Part shown: positions 33,941 to 45,274 of the stretch, one piece after another | Layout of the letters: the number at the start of each line of letters is the position of its first letter | Position numbering within the stretch: position 1 is the first letter of the stretch | NCBI RefSeq assembly: GCF_021347895.1 | Contig: NC_067129.1 | Coordinates: forward strand, 36,399,104 to 36,463,103 | Origin: Acanthochromis polyacanthus | Lineage: Eukaryota > Chordata > Actinopteri > Pomacentridae | DNA length: 64,000 bases | Reading direction: 5' to 3' | Notes under the pieces: generated by a model | Seen by the model: only the letters and a program-made list of their open reading frames with translations | Told to the model about the DNA's origin: nothing | Databases searched by the model: none | Made by a program: the position numbers and the translations under genes

Positions 33941-34319
33941 CCAACCCCAACTTCCTGCCCTGTAGGTGGTGGGCCCACTGGCTAGAATGTCCTTGAGCTA
34001 AAAAAAATTTTAAAAAGTTTAAAGTATAAATTTAAAAAGTGTAAAGTGTAAGTGTATGACTCTCTTCAGTACAATATCTCTTTGTGTTGTCTTTGATTTA
34101 TGGTTAAACTAAGATTGACTTGATCTTTGTGTAACAGGCCAGATTTAGCCCCCAGCCAAAGTATACTTTAGCTTAGCCCAATTTGTAACTGAAATAACCT
34201 AGCCCAGAATATACCCATTCAGGCTAAAATGTATCCCATGTAATATGAGATTTCATCAATCAAATGAATTTTATCTTAATTTCAGCACAAGTCAATGAAA
34301 CTAAAACATTTTTGGAAAA

Positions 34320-34668
34320 ATAGGGCTGCACTCTAACTCAGTGGTTAGCACTGTTGCCTTGCAGTTAAAAGATCCCCAGTTCAAATCCCGGCCTGGGCCT
34401 GGGATCTTTCTGCATGGAGTATTCTCCTTGTGCATGCGTGGGTTTTCTTCAGGTACTCTGGCTCCTTCCCACAGTCCAAAAACATGCTTGGTGATTCTAA
34501 ATTGTCTGTAGGTGTGACTGTGAGTGTGATTGTTTGTCTCTATGTGTAGCCCTGTGATAGATTGGTTACCTGTCCAGGTGTCCTCTGCCTTCACCCTAAG
34601 TCAGCTGGGATAGACTCCAGTCCCCCAACGACCCTAATGAGGATTAAGCGGTGTATTTTCGGTGTATT
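34320..34668 (+). repeat. tRNA-headed SINE (family S1), full copy
   Basis: Starts gggctgcactctaactcagt with a box-B-like gttcaaatccc; middle tgcatgcgtgggttttcttc; end ggattaagcggtgtat. It lies inside the unclassified TIR element. Confidence 0.8.
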
Positions 34669-36310
34669 TTTGGCAAAATATACTCTAATATAGTATGCTG
34701 ATGTAATGTTTTATTTATGGAGCACAATTCAAGCCGATCTTAATTTCAGCACAGTACAAAGGAAATATAAACAGATATTGTACTGAAATCAGCTATACGG
34801 TAACAACTGAAATGAACAACAGCCAGTGTTGGTCTTCTTTGATAATGCACTGTTTACAGCATAATTTTATCTTAGCATGCAATTAAGTTTTCCTTTGATT
34901 TGAACTTTTATATTTGTAATTAGCTGAAGGACATTCTAATTATTGTCTTTCATAATGATATTACTTGTAAAAAAAAAAAAATCTAAATAATTTTACAATT
35001 AACTGGCCTAGGCCACAGTATAACCTGGGGTATATTTGACATAGGCCACTTTCTACCCAGGTATACTTTTGCCGAGCAGTTCATCTGGCCTGTTACACCA
35101 GCATATAGAGGACGCTAGCTTGTGCCTCCTTGAGGCTGCATTCCCTACAGATATCACCCATGTTTCATAGCATCTTGTATTCTAATACAAGACAAAGATG
35201 ACCCAACAAAGTCATTGACATTTATCGAACTGAAAAAGGTTACAAAGCAATTGCTAAGGCTCTTAGACTCCAGCGAACCACAGTAAGGCCATTATCTATA
35301 AATGGAGAAACTTGGAACAGTGGTGAACCTTCCCAGGAAGTGAAAGAATTTCTCCAAGAGCACGTTAGCATCTCATCCAGAAGGTCACAAAAGAACCCAG
35401 ACAAACATCAAAAGAACTGTATGCCTCACTTGCATAATTAAGGTCAGTGTACATGATTCCACAATAAGGAAGACACTGCTCAAAATTGGCATCCATGGGG
35501 AGTTGCAAGGTACAAACCACCCCTGACCAAAACAAATGTAAAGGCTTGTGTGGCATTTGCAAAAAATCAAAAATAAATAAATAAATCAAGATGAAATGAC
35601 CTTTGGGATAATATCCTGTGGACTGAGGAGTCAAAGTTGGAACATTTTGAAAGACAGGTCCTACTACATATGGTGTAAAACTAATATTGTATTCTTCAAG
35701 TCAAAGTTTGGACTTTAATCCGACTGAGCTGCTGTGGCAAAAGCTTAAAAGGAAAGTTCATGATTGAAAGCCATTTAATTTCGCCAAATTTAAACAATTC
35801 TGTGGAGAACAGTAGGTCAGAATTCCTCTATGGCAATATAAATGACTGACTACAGGTTATCACCATCATTTAAGCGCAGTTGTTGCAGCCAAGAGTGGCC
35901 AAACCAATTACTAGTTTTAGGGGTGCAATTACTTTTTCATGAGGTGATAGAAATTTTCAATAAATCTTTAATAAATCATCATTTAAAAATGGTATTTTGT
36001 GTTTTGTGTGCTACCTCTGACTAATATTAAATGCATATCAATATTAGTTTGATGATCTGTAACATTTAAATATGATAAATATGTAAAAACAGAAGACATC
36101 AGGAAATTCCAAATGCTTTTTCACAGCACTCTATTATAAAGTGAAACCACATGAGAAGTTTACAGAGAAAAATATCTATTATTGTGGAGTTCTGAACAAC
36201 ACATAGACAGATGTAATGTGAGTCTGACTGCACACTGCTTTTTATAAGGTGCGAGAAATCAGGGCGTTACTGGGAAAGTGGATTATTTGCTACTTTTCTG
36301 CTATATATAT

Positions 36311-36312
<2 letters not shown>

Positions 36313-36348
<36 letters not shown>
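36313..36348. repeat. (GA)n microsatellite
   Basis: About 35 bp of uninterrupted GA lie close to a sim2 PAS-A exon. Confidence 0.9.
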
Positions 36349-36351
<3 letters not shown>

Positions 36352-36455
36352 AGAGATCCCAACAGGATCATCGTGGTACACTTCAAGAATAACACATTTA
36401 ATACCTCTCATTCAGAATTCAATCTAGAAACCAGGGACTGGCAGCCTTTAAGTAC

Positions 36456-36564
36456 CTGGAGAGAAGTGATGGTGCTGGGGTTGCTGAAGACCTAGAATTG
36501 CTGTCATTTCATCATGGTCCGATGGGTGGATGTACTCAAATACGCTGTTTCCTGTCAGCTCCAC
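36456..36564 (-). CDS. sim2: sim2 exon: PAS-A (VELTGNS...[11 protein letters not shown])
   Basis: This 109-nt, phase 0/1 exon begins [20 protein letters not shown] and ends HHHFSP plus one base. The acceptor is gagctgcag and the donor ctccag|gtactt. The HPSDHDEM block is diagnostic of the SIM PAS-A domain. The following intron is about 9.7 kb and holds the nested transposon block at 28110-36134. Confidence 0.9.
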
Positions 36565-36797
36565 CTGCAGCTCACACATTTCCAGCATGTGGTCATGAAT
36601 ATGTTTTAATGTATTACGCAACTAACCAATAAAATGCAAGACAAAAATTGAAGTGTATTTAATCCAAAGTTTAAAAAAAGAGCCACATGCCAAATATTCT
36701 GCAGTCTTTGTAATTGTTTAATTTGATTGTACATGTTTTAATTTGTGTTTATGCCTCCAAATTGTTAGCTTAACTGATTAATGTCCATAGTATATCA

Positions 36798-37464
<667 letters not shown>

Positions 37465-39850
37465 TGTGCTCTATAGTTCTCCTTTGGGACTTGAACACTT
37501 ATGTGGGTAATGATGGTGAAAGCTGGAGGCGACTCATTGGGAGGAATGGCCTAAATGATCTGAACCTGAGTGGTGGTCTGTTCTTGGAATTCTGTGCTAG
37601 TCATGGATTGGTCATAACAAACACCATATTCAAGCATAACTAAGCTCATAAATGTACCTGGTATCTTCAGCTCCCACCTCTGGAAGAATTTCTCTTGAAT
37701 AACGAGAGTGGGTGGAAACATGGAATCCAAGTGAGCTATGATCACGGCCTCCATTGCAGAAGAGGCTGTTAGGCTGAATCCCAAACCGCCCCCTACACAC
37801 TCCCCCTACACTACTGAGTGTCACTCCAAAAGAAGTCACACTCGCAGCTGTGGAGGGCACTTTAATTGAAGGGGGAGGGTATAAATACGATCGTCAGGAA
37901 TGGGACACCCTGTCGCCTCACCGGAAGACGTCATTGCTATGGTAACACAAAGATGCCTACTGTGCATCGCTGTGGTACAGGTTGCAGGCAATGATGTAGG
38001 GGCTACATTCTGCTTCAAATAATTTGAAGTCATCCCACATGTTTTCCTGGCATTTCAAATACAACAAATGAATGAATAAATGAATTCTGTCCGTTGTGTT
38101 CAAATTTTAAGGTGTCAGGGGGTGCACAATTAAATCAAACGTCAGCAGAGAAGAAGATTTGTTTCTTTTGTTTTATCTTTTATCACCACTCTTTTTGTGA
38201 TGTTCTGTCAGTGTGAAAAAGGCGTGGAAGAAATAATGGACGCATGTGGAACTTACATCGATATGTTGTTTCCTCCTCCATTTCGACGTTGCACTTCCTG
38301 AAAAAGTTGTCGAGAGTGAGCATCGATGCAGACTCGCTATTTAAGGACTGAACAGTCCACTCCCCCTCCGCACTACACGGTTTGGGACGGCCTTTAATAT
38401 GGAGGACCCTCCGTGGGAACGCGCAAACGGAGGAGTAGTGTGTAGGGATAGTGTGTAGGGGGTGGTTTGGGATTAAGCCTTAGAAGCTGTGGTCAGAAGA
38501 TCACTGGTGCTGGTTGCTTGGGGATCCCCTGAAGCAGCAGACAAGTATTACCACAAATGGGCTGCAGCTGCAGCAGTTGTGACAGCAACCACTCAGGTGT
38601 CGCAAGAGTTCAGACAGGCTATGGGGAAGGACTTTCATTTGGTCTCAAGGAGTATCTGGAAAACCAAATCTGGAGAGCTGCTGAACTGAAATGGGGATAT
38701 TGTAAAAGACTGAAATACTCCTTTTAAAATACATATTTTTGATGTGGACATTATTGACAGTGACATTTTTTAAGGCAGCATGTAAATTTCCATAAATCAT
38801 CATAAACCTTTAGCTGTGATTTTAATACATATTACTATTATTGGAAAGAATGCTCCAAGGAACTCCTCAAGGGGCCCGGTGTTGGGTACTGTGAGAGTAT
38901 GGGTTTTCTGGAGTTGCTGCTACAAGTCATCGTGCCATTTTACCACCAAAGTGAGAGCTGTGTTTGCATTCTTGTCACAAAGTGAAATTGCATTTCCTGT
39001 GGATGTTGGGCTTCATCAGCGTTGTCTCTGATCGTGTTTATGGTGTTCGTGGACAGGTTCTCAAGGTGCAGCTGAGGTAAGCAGGGTGTTTGGGAACCTC
39101 AGGGTGGCATCTCTGCCTTTTGCAGACAGCATGGTTATGTTAACTTCATCAGACCTTGACCTTCAGCACACACTGGAGCAGTCTGTAGCTGAGCGTGAAA
39201 AGCCTAGGATGAGAGTCAGCATCTCCAAGTCTGAGGCAATAGTTTCCTGCGAGAAACTGGTGGACAGTTTTCTCTGGACTTGGGGGAGTTGCTGCCCCAC
39301 GTGAAGGAGTTTAAATATATTGGGATCTTGTTCATATGAGATGGACAGAAGGCTTGATGCAGCATCAACAGTAATATGGGCGTTGTATTAAACTTTCTTC
39401 TCAATCTTGATGTACCAGTCAATCTCCATGCCAACCCTTATTTACGGTCATGAGCTCAGGGTAGTGATCAAAAGAAGGGGCCACAGGTACGAGCAGCTGA
39501 GATAAGTATCCTAAGTGGGGTGGCTTTGCTCAACCTCAGAGATAAGGTGAGGAGGTCAGACATCTATAAAGAGCTTCACATAGAATTGCTGCTGCTTTGC
39601 GTTGAAAGTAGAGGTGGCTTGGACAGCTGATAAGGATGCGTCCTGGGCGACTTCCTTTGGAGGTTTTTCCACACACATTCAGCTAGGACGACAACCAGGG
39701 GTAGACCCAGAACCCACTGGAGAGATTGTACATCTCATCTGGAGTGGGAATAACTTGGGATCCCCTTGGAGAAACTGGAAAGCATTGCTGGGAGAGGGAC
39801 ATCTGGAATGACCTGCTTCACCTGCTGCCATGACCTGACCCAGGTTAAGT
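37465..39850 (+). mobile_element. Degenerate Rex3 copy (plus strand)
   Basis: Frames contain [12 protein letters not shown] (37508), [27 protein letters not shown], then across a MITE SIAEEAV/RSCGQKITGAG, YHKWAAAAAV, TKVRAVFAF, VASLPFADSMVML (FADD changed to FADS), ISKSEA, YGHELRV and PASPAA, ending near 39845. Many stops, deletions and a mutated RT catalytic site: long dead. Confidence 0.75.
37772..38479. mobile_element. PIF/Harbinger-like MITE, 708 bp, TSD TTA
   Basis: The TIRs are GGCTGAATCCCAAACC at 37772 and GGTTTGGGATTAAGCC ending at 38479, extending about 40 bp with ccccctacacact blocks. TTA is duplicated at 37769-37771 and 38480-38482. Removing insert and TSD restores the Rex3 reading SIAEEAVRSCG. 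The 3-bp TWA target is the PIF/Harbinger signature; no transposase is present. Confidence 0.88.
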
Positions 39851-40890
39851 GGAATGGATTAATGGTATGATTTGCTGCATGTTCTGCAGTAGCAGAAATA
39901 CTTCAACATAGTATTGTTTTGAATCTCAGGTTCATGGTTATGATATTGATACAAAACAGACAGAATTTAGATATGTTTAAAGTTTTTACTGTATTTTATT
40001 TTTACGTTTTGAGTATTTTGGTTTGAATTGGGGTCTCTTTGATATTTGTTTGTATTTGCCATAAAGAAAACAATATCAGGTGAAACCTATACATCACTTA
40101 CAGTCACAATACCATTAAGAAAAAATAAACAGAATTTACATCTGGGAAGCATCACAAATTTCTATTCTGTCTCACTGACATTACTGCAAGTGTCAGAATG
40201 ACATTTTAAGGATACTATTCACCGTGTAACTTTGTTGTAAGAATGTGTGACCAATAACAGCATTTTTGAAAAGGTAGAAACAAATTAAGGCAACATGCTA
40301 TGGACAAAAACACATTTTTCATCAATGGTAAATTTTTAGATTTTTCAAATAATTTGCTTCCATAAAATGTCTTCTTTCAACTTAAATATCCAAAATACAC
40401 AAAGAGGTGTTTATTTTGTGACACTTTGTCAATTACATATGTATGCAAATTAGAACTTTTAAAATGAGATACTACCCCAATTGCATAATTTAACATAATA
40501 TTTCATGAAACTTGTAAAACAACATTCAGATAAATGCTTTAATGTAAGTAATCAGCTGGGGATGCTCCATGGTGATACCCACTAGTTTTTTTTTCATGGT
40601 ATATAGACGTTTCCAATAAAAGATTAATGGAATCACAAAATATATATTTCTCATGCTCTGACCCACAAATCTCTCCTGCAGTTTCAGTTACTTACACCAT
40701 ACTTTTCAGTTCTATTTTTATGTATTTTCTGAGGGCTTTTACTTTTGTTTAAATAGCAGGGATTTATCCTGCAAACGTTATGATTTTCTTCTGCCTTTTG
40801 ACAGTGTTTTCTGATTTGTTTAAAAATTCAAAGAACTATCCAAAAAACATTGGAAAAAAGCACTGAAGCTGCATTTTCCTGTGTTCAGAG
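39851..40890. other. AT-rich intronic sequence, nothing recognised
   Basis: No ORF of interest, no TIR and no tandem repeat was seen. Confidence 0.4.
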
Positions 40891-40892
40891 GG

Positions 40893-41780
40893 GTAGTAAC
40901 CAATACTGTAATAATGGCCAGCAACGTAATAACTTGCCAATAATGCATTAAAGTTTTTGAACCAACAATGTAATAATATGTTTTTAATAATGTGTGTTTT
41001 ACGATTGGACAAATGTTAAAATTAGACAAATGGGATGTGTGAATCAAATTTAAGAATGAACACTGATAAGATTAGGAGAATTGACGTTTCAACTGAAGTT
41101 ATGACTACACTGACTAATCCTGTGTAAAGCGGCAATCCGACAGATGCACATGGAGCCCTTATAAGGAATAAGACAGGAAGTTCATGCCCTCTCTATGTCT
41201 GCACTTGTGAGTTGAAACCAAAGGCATGCTGAGTCAAGCAGAAATAATGCCAACCTAGCAGAATTTTTTTTTAAAAAGAGGAGGTGGTCTAACTTTTGGT
41301 AAGATTACATCATATACATTTTGATTGGGTCTTAAGGCGATGGGTTGTTGCTTACAGAACGGAGAAGTGTTTAAGAGAAGGTATATAAGACAATGCAACG
41401 CTTTGTGTAGTTAGTTAAAATCTCGCGATTTTGTTCATGTTTGTTCTCATAGCCTCTGTATTGAATAAACAATATTCGCATCAGACTCTGAAGACTGCTT
41501 GAAGACTTTCTTGAAAAGTTTTTTTGAAGACTCCAACTTTTGATCCAGAATTGCTTTTTGACAATGTGTGTGACAAAGTTGCCTGATCATCATTGGCCTT
41601 TAGCAGGCAGACTGAGTCAGAACAAATATAGTTATTGGCTGGTTATTGTGTTAGTGGCCTAGCATTTCAAAAGAAACAATAGCGTAATAATACACGAATA
41701 GTACTGCATTTCTTGGAAATTAAAAAAAAAATCTTTCACAGTTTTTGCTCATTTTCTGCAATTTTTCCATCAAAAATAGG
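40893..41780 (+). repeat. AATAA-motif repeat (family as 59565-59905), interrupted by a solo LTR
   Basis: 40893-40990 (gtaaccaatactgtaataat, cgtaataacttgccaataat) and about 41630-41780 (ggttattgtgttagtggcct, tactgcatttcttggaaatt, catcaaaaataggtata) correspond to two ends of the uninterrupted inverse copy at 59565-59905. It is built from degenerate ccaataa(t/c)gtaataa units. Confidence 0.6.
40995..41563 (+). mobile_element. Solo LTR, 569 bp, TSD ATGTG
   Basis: The ends are TGTTTTACG and TTTTTGACA. ATGTG lies at 40990-40994 and 41564-41568. A TATA-like ggtatataag (about 41380) and aataaa (about 41464) are spaced as U3-R-U5. It interrupts the AATAA-motif repeat. Confidence 0.85.
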
Positions 41781-42078
41781 TATAGTGGGGGCGCTGTTGA
41801 GCAAGACATGGGATAAGACGTGTTTGCACAGGGCTCCGGCAGAGCTTTTGTTAAAATAATCCGTAAACAGCATATTTCAGAAGAAAATAACAAGAATCCA
41901 TTTCCCAAGGATATAAGACAAACTGCAGCACTAAATAAAATGAGTGACCTCATTCCGGATGGCAACAAATCTTCACAAATACAAGTACACCGGCCCATCT
42001 GGAACTAGGCCAGAAGCCATGGAGGTGAGTGGCCCTGGTAATGCTAATTGAGCTGCTACTACAACTACAAGACAAACA

Positions 42079-42891
42079 ATGCCCAAAGACAAAAATGTGG
42101 ATACCGACGCACTAAAAATTGACATTGTTTCTTCTCTGAGAGCAGACATCTCATTGGCGATAAAAGAAGAGTTAAAAGGTGCCCTAGCAGAAACTTTTGC
42201 TGTGATAAAAAGTGAGCTTCAGGCTCTATGGGCAGAAATTGCTAACAATGCTGCTGCTACACGCACGGAGATTGAGTCAATAAAACATTGCATTAAGGAC
42301 GTGGAGGAGGGGGTTTCACCATGGTCAGACAAAACGACAGCACTGCAAGCCACAGTTGCCACATTAATGAAACAAGTGGAACTACTGCAAGACAAATGCG
42401 AAGATATGGAAGGACGGATGAGAAGAGGAAATATCCATATTGTGGGAGTGCCTGAACATCCCAGGACGAGCTCATCTGTGGAGGTATCCAAACTTCTGAA
42501 AGAAGTGCTGCAGTTGGACAAAGAGGTGAAAGTGGACCTGTCTCACCGCAGCATCGGGCCACGAAAGCCAGGCGACAGACCCAGAGTCATTATTGCAAAG
42601 CTACACTACGATGGTGATTGTGTAGAGATCCTGAGGAGAGCCAGAGACCGGGCACCGCTCACTCACAATGGGAATCGCATCGCCATATTCCCCGACTACA
42701 CCACCAGTGTCGCCAGGGCCAGAGTGGCATTCTCGGAGGTTAGGAAAATGCTACGAGGAAGGCAGGGGATCCAGTACGGTCTGATTTATCCTCCCAAATT
42801 CCGGATCTCATATAATGGTGAAGAAAAGGAGTTCCTGAACACACCTGAAGCGAAGGCCTATGTAAAGAACAAATTCCCCGAGGAGATATAG
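42079..42891 (+). CDS. L1 ORF1 protein (intact frame)
   Basis: The 270-residue frame is unbroken. Residues ~20-115 are rich in heptad-like leucines (IKEELKGALAETFAVIKSEL to VATLMKQVELLQDKCEDMEG), a coiled coil. Then comes the RRM-like start RRGNIHIVGVPE, then LSHRSIGPRKPGDRPRVIIA and the C-terminal FPDYTTSVARARVAFSEV ... IQYGLIYPPKFRISY. L1 ORF1p is a trimeric RNA-binding chaperone for the LINE RNA. Being uninterrupted is notable beside a wrecked ORF2; it may mean the L1 copy is not very old. Confidence 0.88.
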   Translation: MPKDKNVDTDALKIDIVSSLRADISLAIKEELKGALAETFAVIKSELQALWAEIANNAAATRTEIESIKHCIKDVEEGVSPWSDKTTALQATVATLMKQVELLQDKCEDMEGRMRRGNIHIVGVPEHPRTSSSVEVSKLLKEVLQLDKEVKVDLSHRSIGPRKPGDRPRVIIAKLHYDGDCVEILRRARDRAPLTHNGNRIAIFPDYTTSVARARVAFSEVRKMLRGRQGIQYGLIYPPKFRISYNGEEKEFLNTPEAKAYVKNKFPEEI

Positions 42892-43136
42892 ATGGACAGT
42901 GGAAACACCCGTCCTGAGTCTGAGAGAGGGGAGGTTGATAATTATGATTCTTACATTTAGTTAAATTAATGATTATGCTGTTGTGGGTTCTTCAACATTG
43001 TTTTTTATAGGTGTCATAGTAGCTCTGCTGGAGCCTGTGTAGAGATACATTACACCCTGAAAGCATAAGAAGTAGACAATGCACATAACAGACCAGCCTC
43101 TATCACATGATAGTATTTACATGCCAAAAAAAGAAA

Positions 43137-43219
43137 CTTATGCTTGAAAAAAAGACTTGTCTTGTCGGAGGAGGCGTCATGTCTCCTCAAAAAGACTTGT
43201 CTTTTTTTCAAGCATAAGT
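43137..43219. repeat. Inverted repeat flanking a GGAGG-rich loop
   Basis: The arms acttatgcttgaaaaaaaga (43137 onwards) and tctttttttcaagcataagt (ending 43219) are complementary. The loop contains ggaggaggcgtcatgtctcc, which recurs at about 43998 inside the decapeptide-repeat ORF. It marks the junction between L1 sequence and the LTR-associated block. Confidence 0.75.
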
Positions 43220-43389
43220 TTTTTTCTTTCAGGGACGAGGTCCTGCAGAGACTTGGACTCTTTCTTGTTCGGAAGTTATGAGAATGCCCTTTATGACTGT
43301 TTTTGGTTGCCCTGGAGTTCCGGTTGGGCTTTTTATGTTCATTACACCATATGCCACAGATGTCATCTAAAGCATCATCTAGAGCTGGA

Positions 43390-45267
43390 CGGAACTGGGT
43401 TGGACCCGAACTGGACTAGTTTAGAACTGGACTGGACTATAACTGAACTGAACTTGAATCAGACTGGAGGGGCTGAATGGACTGGAGGGTCAGGAGGGAG
43501 TGACAGGACTGGAGGGACAGGAGGGACTGACTGAAGTGGAGGGACAGGAGGGACAGACTGAACTGGAGGGACAGGAGGAGTTGGAGGGACTGGAAGGCCT
43601 GGAGGGACAGAAAGAACTGAATGGATGGAAAAGGACTGGAGGGACAGGACAGGGGAGACCACTCCTGCAGGGGAACCACAGGGTGTTGAAGTGGCCACTG
43701 CAGGAGGACCACTTGAGGAAAAAGTAGCACAGAGTCTCAGCAGGTGTTGGGGGGAGACACTACGCCCCCTCAAGGCTGCCGAGGAGGATCTATGTCCCTC
43801 CAAGGCTGCCGAGGAGGAACTATGCCTCTTCAGGACTCGGGGGGGAGACGCTACGTCTCCTCAAGACGCCTCTTCAAGGGCGCGGGGGAGGCGAAGCGCC
43901 TCACCAAGGTCACGGGGAAGGTGTTAAGCTCCTCTAAGGGTGCTTGGGAGGTCTTATGCCTCTCAGAGGGCTCCGGAGGAGGCGGGACGCCTCAACAAGG
44001 ACACGGAGGAGGCGTCATGTCTCCGCAAGGCTGCCGAGGGGGCGTTAAGCCCCTTCGAGGCTGCCGAGGAGGCGTTTTGCCCCATCAAGGACTCGGGGGA
44101 GGCATTTCGCCTCATCAAGGCTGCAGGAGAAGCTCGTAGCTTCTTCAAGACTGCAGGGGAAGCTTCTTGCTCCTTAAACTCTGCAGGGGGAGCTTCTGAC
44201 TCCTTAAACTCTGCAGGGGGAGCTTCTGGCTCCTTAAACTCTGCAGGGGGAGCCTGTCGCTCTTTCAGGGCCGCGGGGGGAGCCTGTTGCTCCTCAGACG
44301 CTGCAGCAAGAGCCTTTAGCTCCTCAGACGCTGCAGCGAGAGCTTTAAGCCCCACAGACGCTGCAGTGAGAGCCTTAAACTCCTCAAACGCTGCAGTGTG
44401 AGTCTTTGGCTCTTTCAGAGCCATGGTACGAGTCTCAAGCTCCTTTGTGGCTACAGAAAGAGCTCTTAGCTCCTTAAAGACTGCGGGGAAACTTGGAAAC
44501 CTCGATGCTGTAGGGCTCACATGGACCGAAGACTGGTCAATAGCCCCCACGGGAACCGAGGACGGGGCGATGGGCCCCACAGGAACCGAAGACGGGGTGT
44601 TGGTCCACATATGGTCAGAAGACAGCGCGATGGTCCCCATACGGACAGGAGAGAGGGAGGCGGCACAGGGCCTCTCCTTGGCTGGGAGTAAGGCGACACG
44701 GGGCCTCTCCTCAGACGGGAGTGAGACAGCGTCGACCCGCTCGGAGAAAGTGGCGGCGTCGACCCGCTCAGAAGGTGAGGCAGCACCAGGTCCCTCTAAC
44801 TCTGCAGGTGAGGTGGCACGGGGCCCCTCCAGCACCGCAGAAGAGGTGACACTGGGCTCCTCCAGGGCAGGCTTAGGGGAACTACGGCGTCTTCTGGTGC
44901 TATGTTTATGACTGCCAGCCTTTAGGATGGCTGGCTCTGTGGCTGGCGGGGACCCAGGAACAGGTGGACTGATGGGTTCAGAATGGGGTTGGCGAAATAT
45001 GGAGTCAGGGATGGTCAAGTATGGTAAAGGCGTCTCTAAAAACTCCTTAATTTTAGCTGGCAAGTGGCCCATTAACCAGGGTCGCTGGGCTGCAACTCTG
45101 CGACCCAAAGTGCCCGTAATGTTTCTTGGGTCCTCCCTCCATTTCTACCATAAGTCCCTAATGGTCTGAAAATAGATGCTATTCTCCACACTGGAAGAAA
45201 AAATCTCCAGGGGAGAGTTCTGGATGCTGGGTGGGGCGCCTGCTGGGTTCTGGGGTGGCTGCGCCAT
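43390..45267 (-). pseudogene. Decapeptide-repeat ORF downstream of an LTR (unrecognised protein)
   Basis: From ATG 45267 the minus frame begins MAQPPQNPAGAPPSIQNS. It has one TAG at codon 41 (45145-45147, after FQTIRDLW), then RRVAAQRPWLMGHLPAKIKE and TRRRRSS, and a long region of 10-residue units (KELKALAAAS, KEPEAPPAEF, MRRNASPESL types) to a stop at 43963. The same frame, with four further stops, continues to about 43459 with SVPPVPPLQ-type proline-rich repeats. I do not recognise it. Its position directly after an LTR-like sequence (45268-45894) suggests a gag-like or accessory ORF. The plus-strand ORFs here are shadows. Confidence 0.55.
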
Positions 45268-45274
45268 GCTGTCA

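Larger units (their letters stand above)
30946..33980 (-). mobile_element. Rex3 LINE (RTE clade), 3035 bp, 12-bp TSD
   Basis: It is flanked by gctagaatgtcc at 30934-30945 and 33981-33992 and ends (minus strand) in GGAT/GATG repeats, as Rex3 does. The widely used fish Rex3 primer sites, as I remember them, fit: 32295-32314 is identical to one and 31851-31871 differs at few positions from the other. GC-rich compared with its host sequence. Same orientation as sim2. Confidence 0.85.
30688..35100. mobile_element. Unclassified TIR element (22-bp TIRs), host of Rex3 and a SINE
   Basis: The ends are TGGTGTAACA..CCAGATGAAC at 30688 and the inverse of TGGTGTAACAGGCCAGATGAAC ending at 35100; 20 of 22 bases match. 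Near both ends lie mirrored aaactggcctaggcca and ggtata blocks. Without Rex3 (30946-33980) and the SINE (34320-34665) about 1 kb remains, with no coding capacity. No TSD could be fixed, so the superfamily is unknown. Confidence 0.65.
28149..35142 (-). mobile_element. Degenerate RTE LINE copy, itself split twice
   Basis: The pieces 28149-28558, 30143-30687 and 35101-35142 align in order with parts of the LINE at 16424-19560: cttttggctttccacttcag 3' end, catgtccaaaccatctcagt, cctgacacttttct, the ccaccatctgtccttttgt region, and the ctagcttgtgcctccttg 5' end. The TSD is ccctacagatatc. Large internal deletions; no open frame. Confidence 0.75.
28110..36134 (+). mobile_element. Tc1-like relic split by 7 kb of nested insertions
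   Basis: The left TIR at 28110 (CAGTGCTCTGAAAAAGTATT, preceded by TA) is followed after only 30 bp by the 7-kb insertion. The rest resumes at about 35143, with a degenerate transposase on plus (35165-35780, e.g. VSVHDSTIRKTLLKIGIHGE among stops) and a right end ttttcacagcactcta at about 36134. The 13-bp repeat ccctacagatatc at 28136-28148 and 35143-35155 is the TSD of the inserted LINE. Confidence 0.75.

Noticed and set aside
43963..44480. Regular 30-bp periodicity resembling a CRISPR array
   Set aside because: No constant repeat with unique spacers; the period is a 10-codon protein repeat, in a vertebrate genome.
43490..44911. Long plus-strand ORFs rich in Gly/Ala/Ser and collagen-like repeats
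   Set aside because: The minus frame starts with an ATG after an LTR and stays open for 434 codons with one stop; the plus frames are its antisense.
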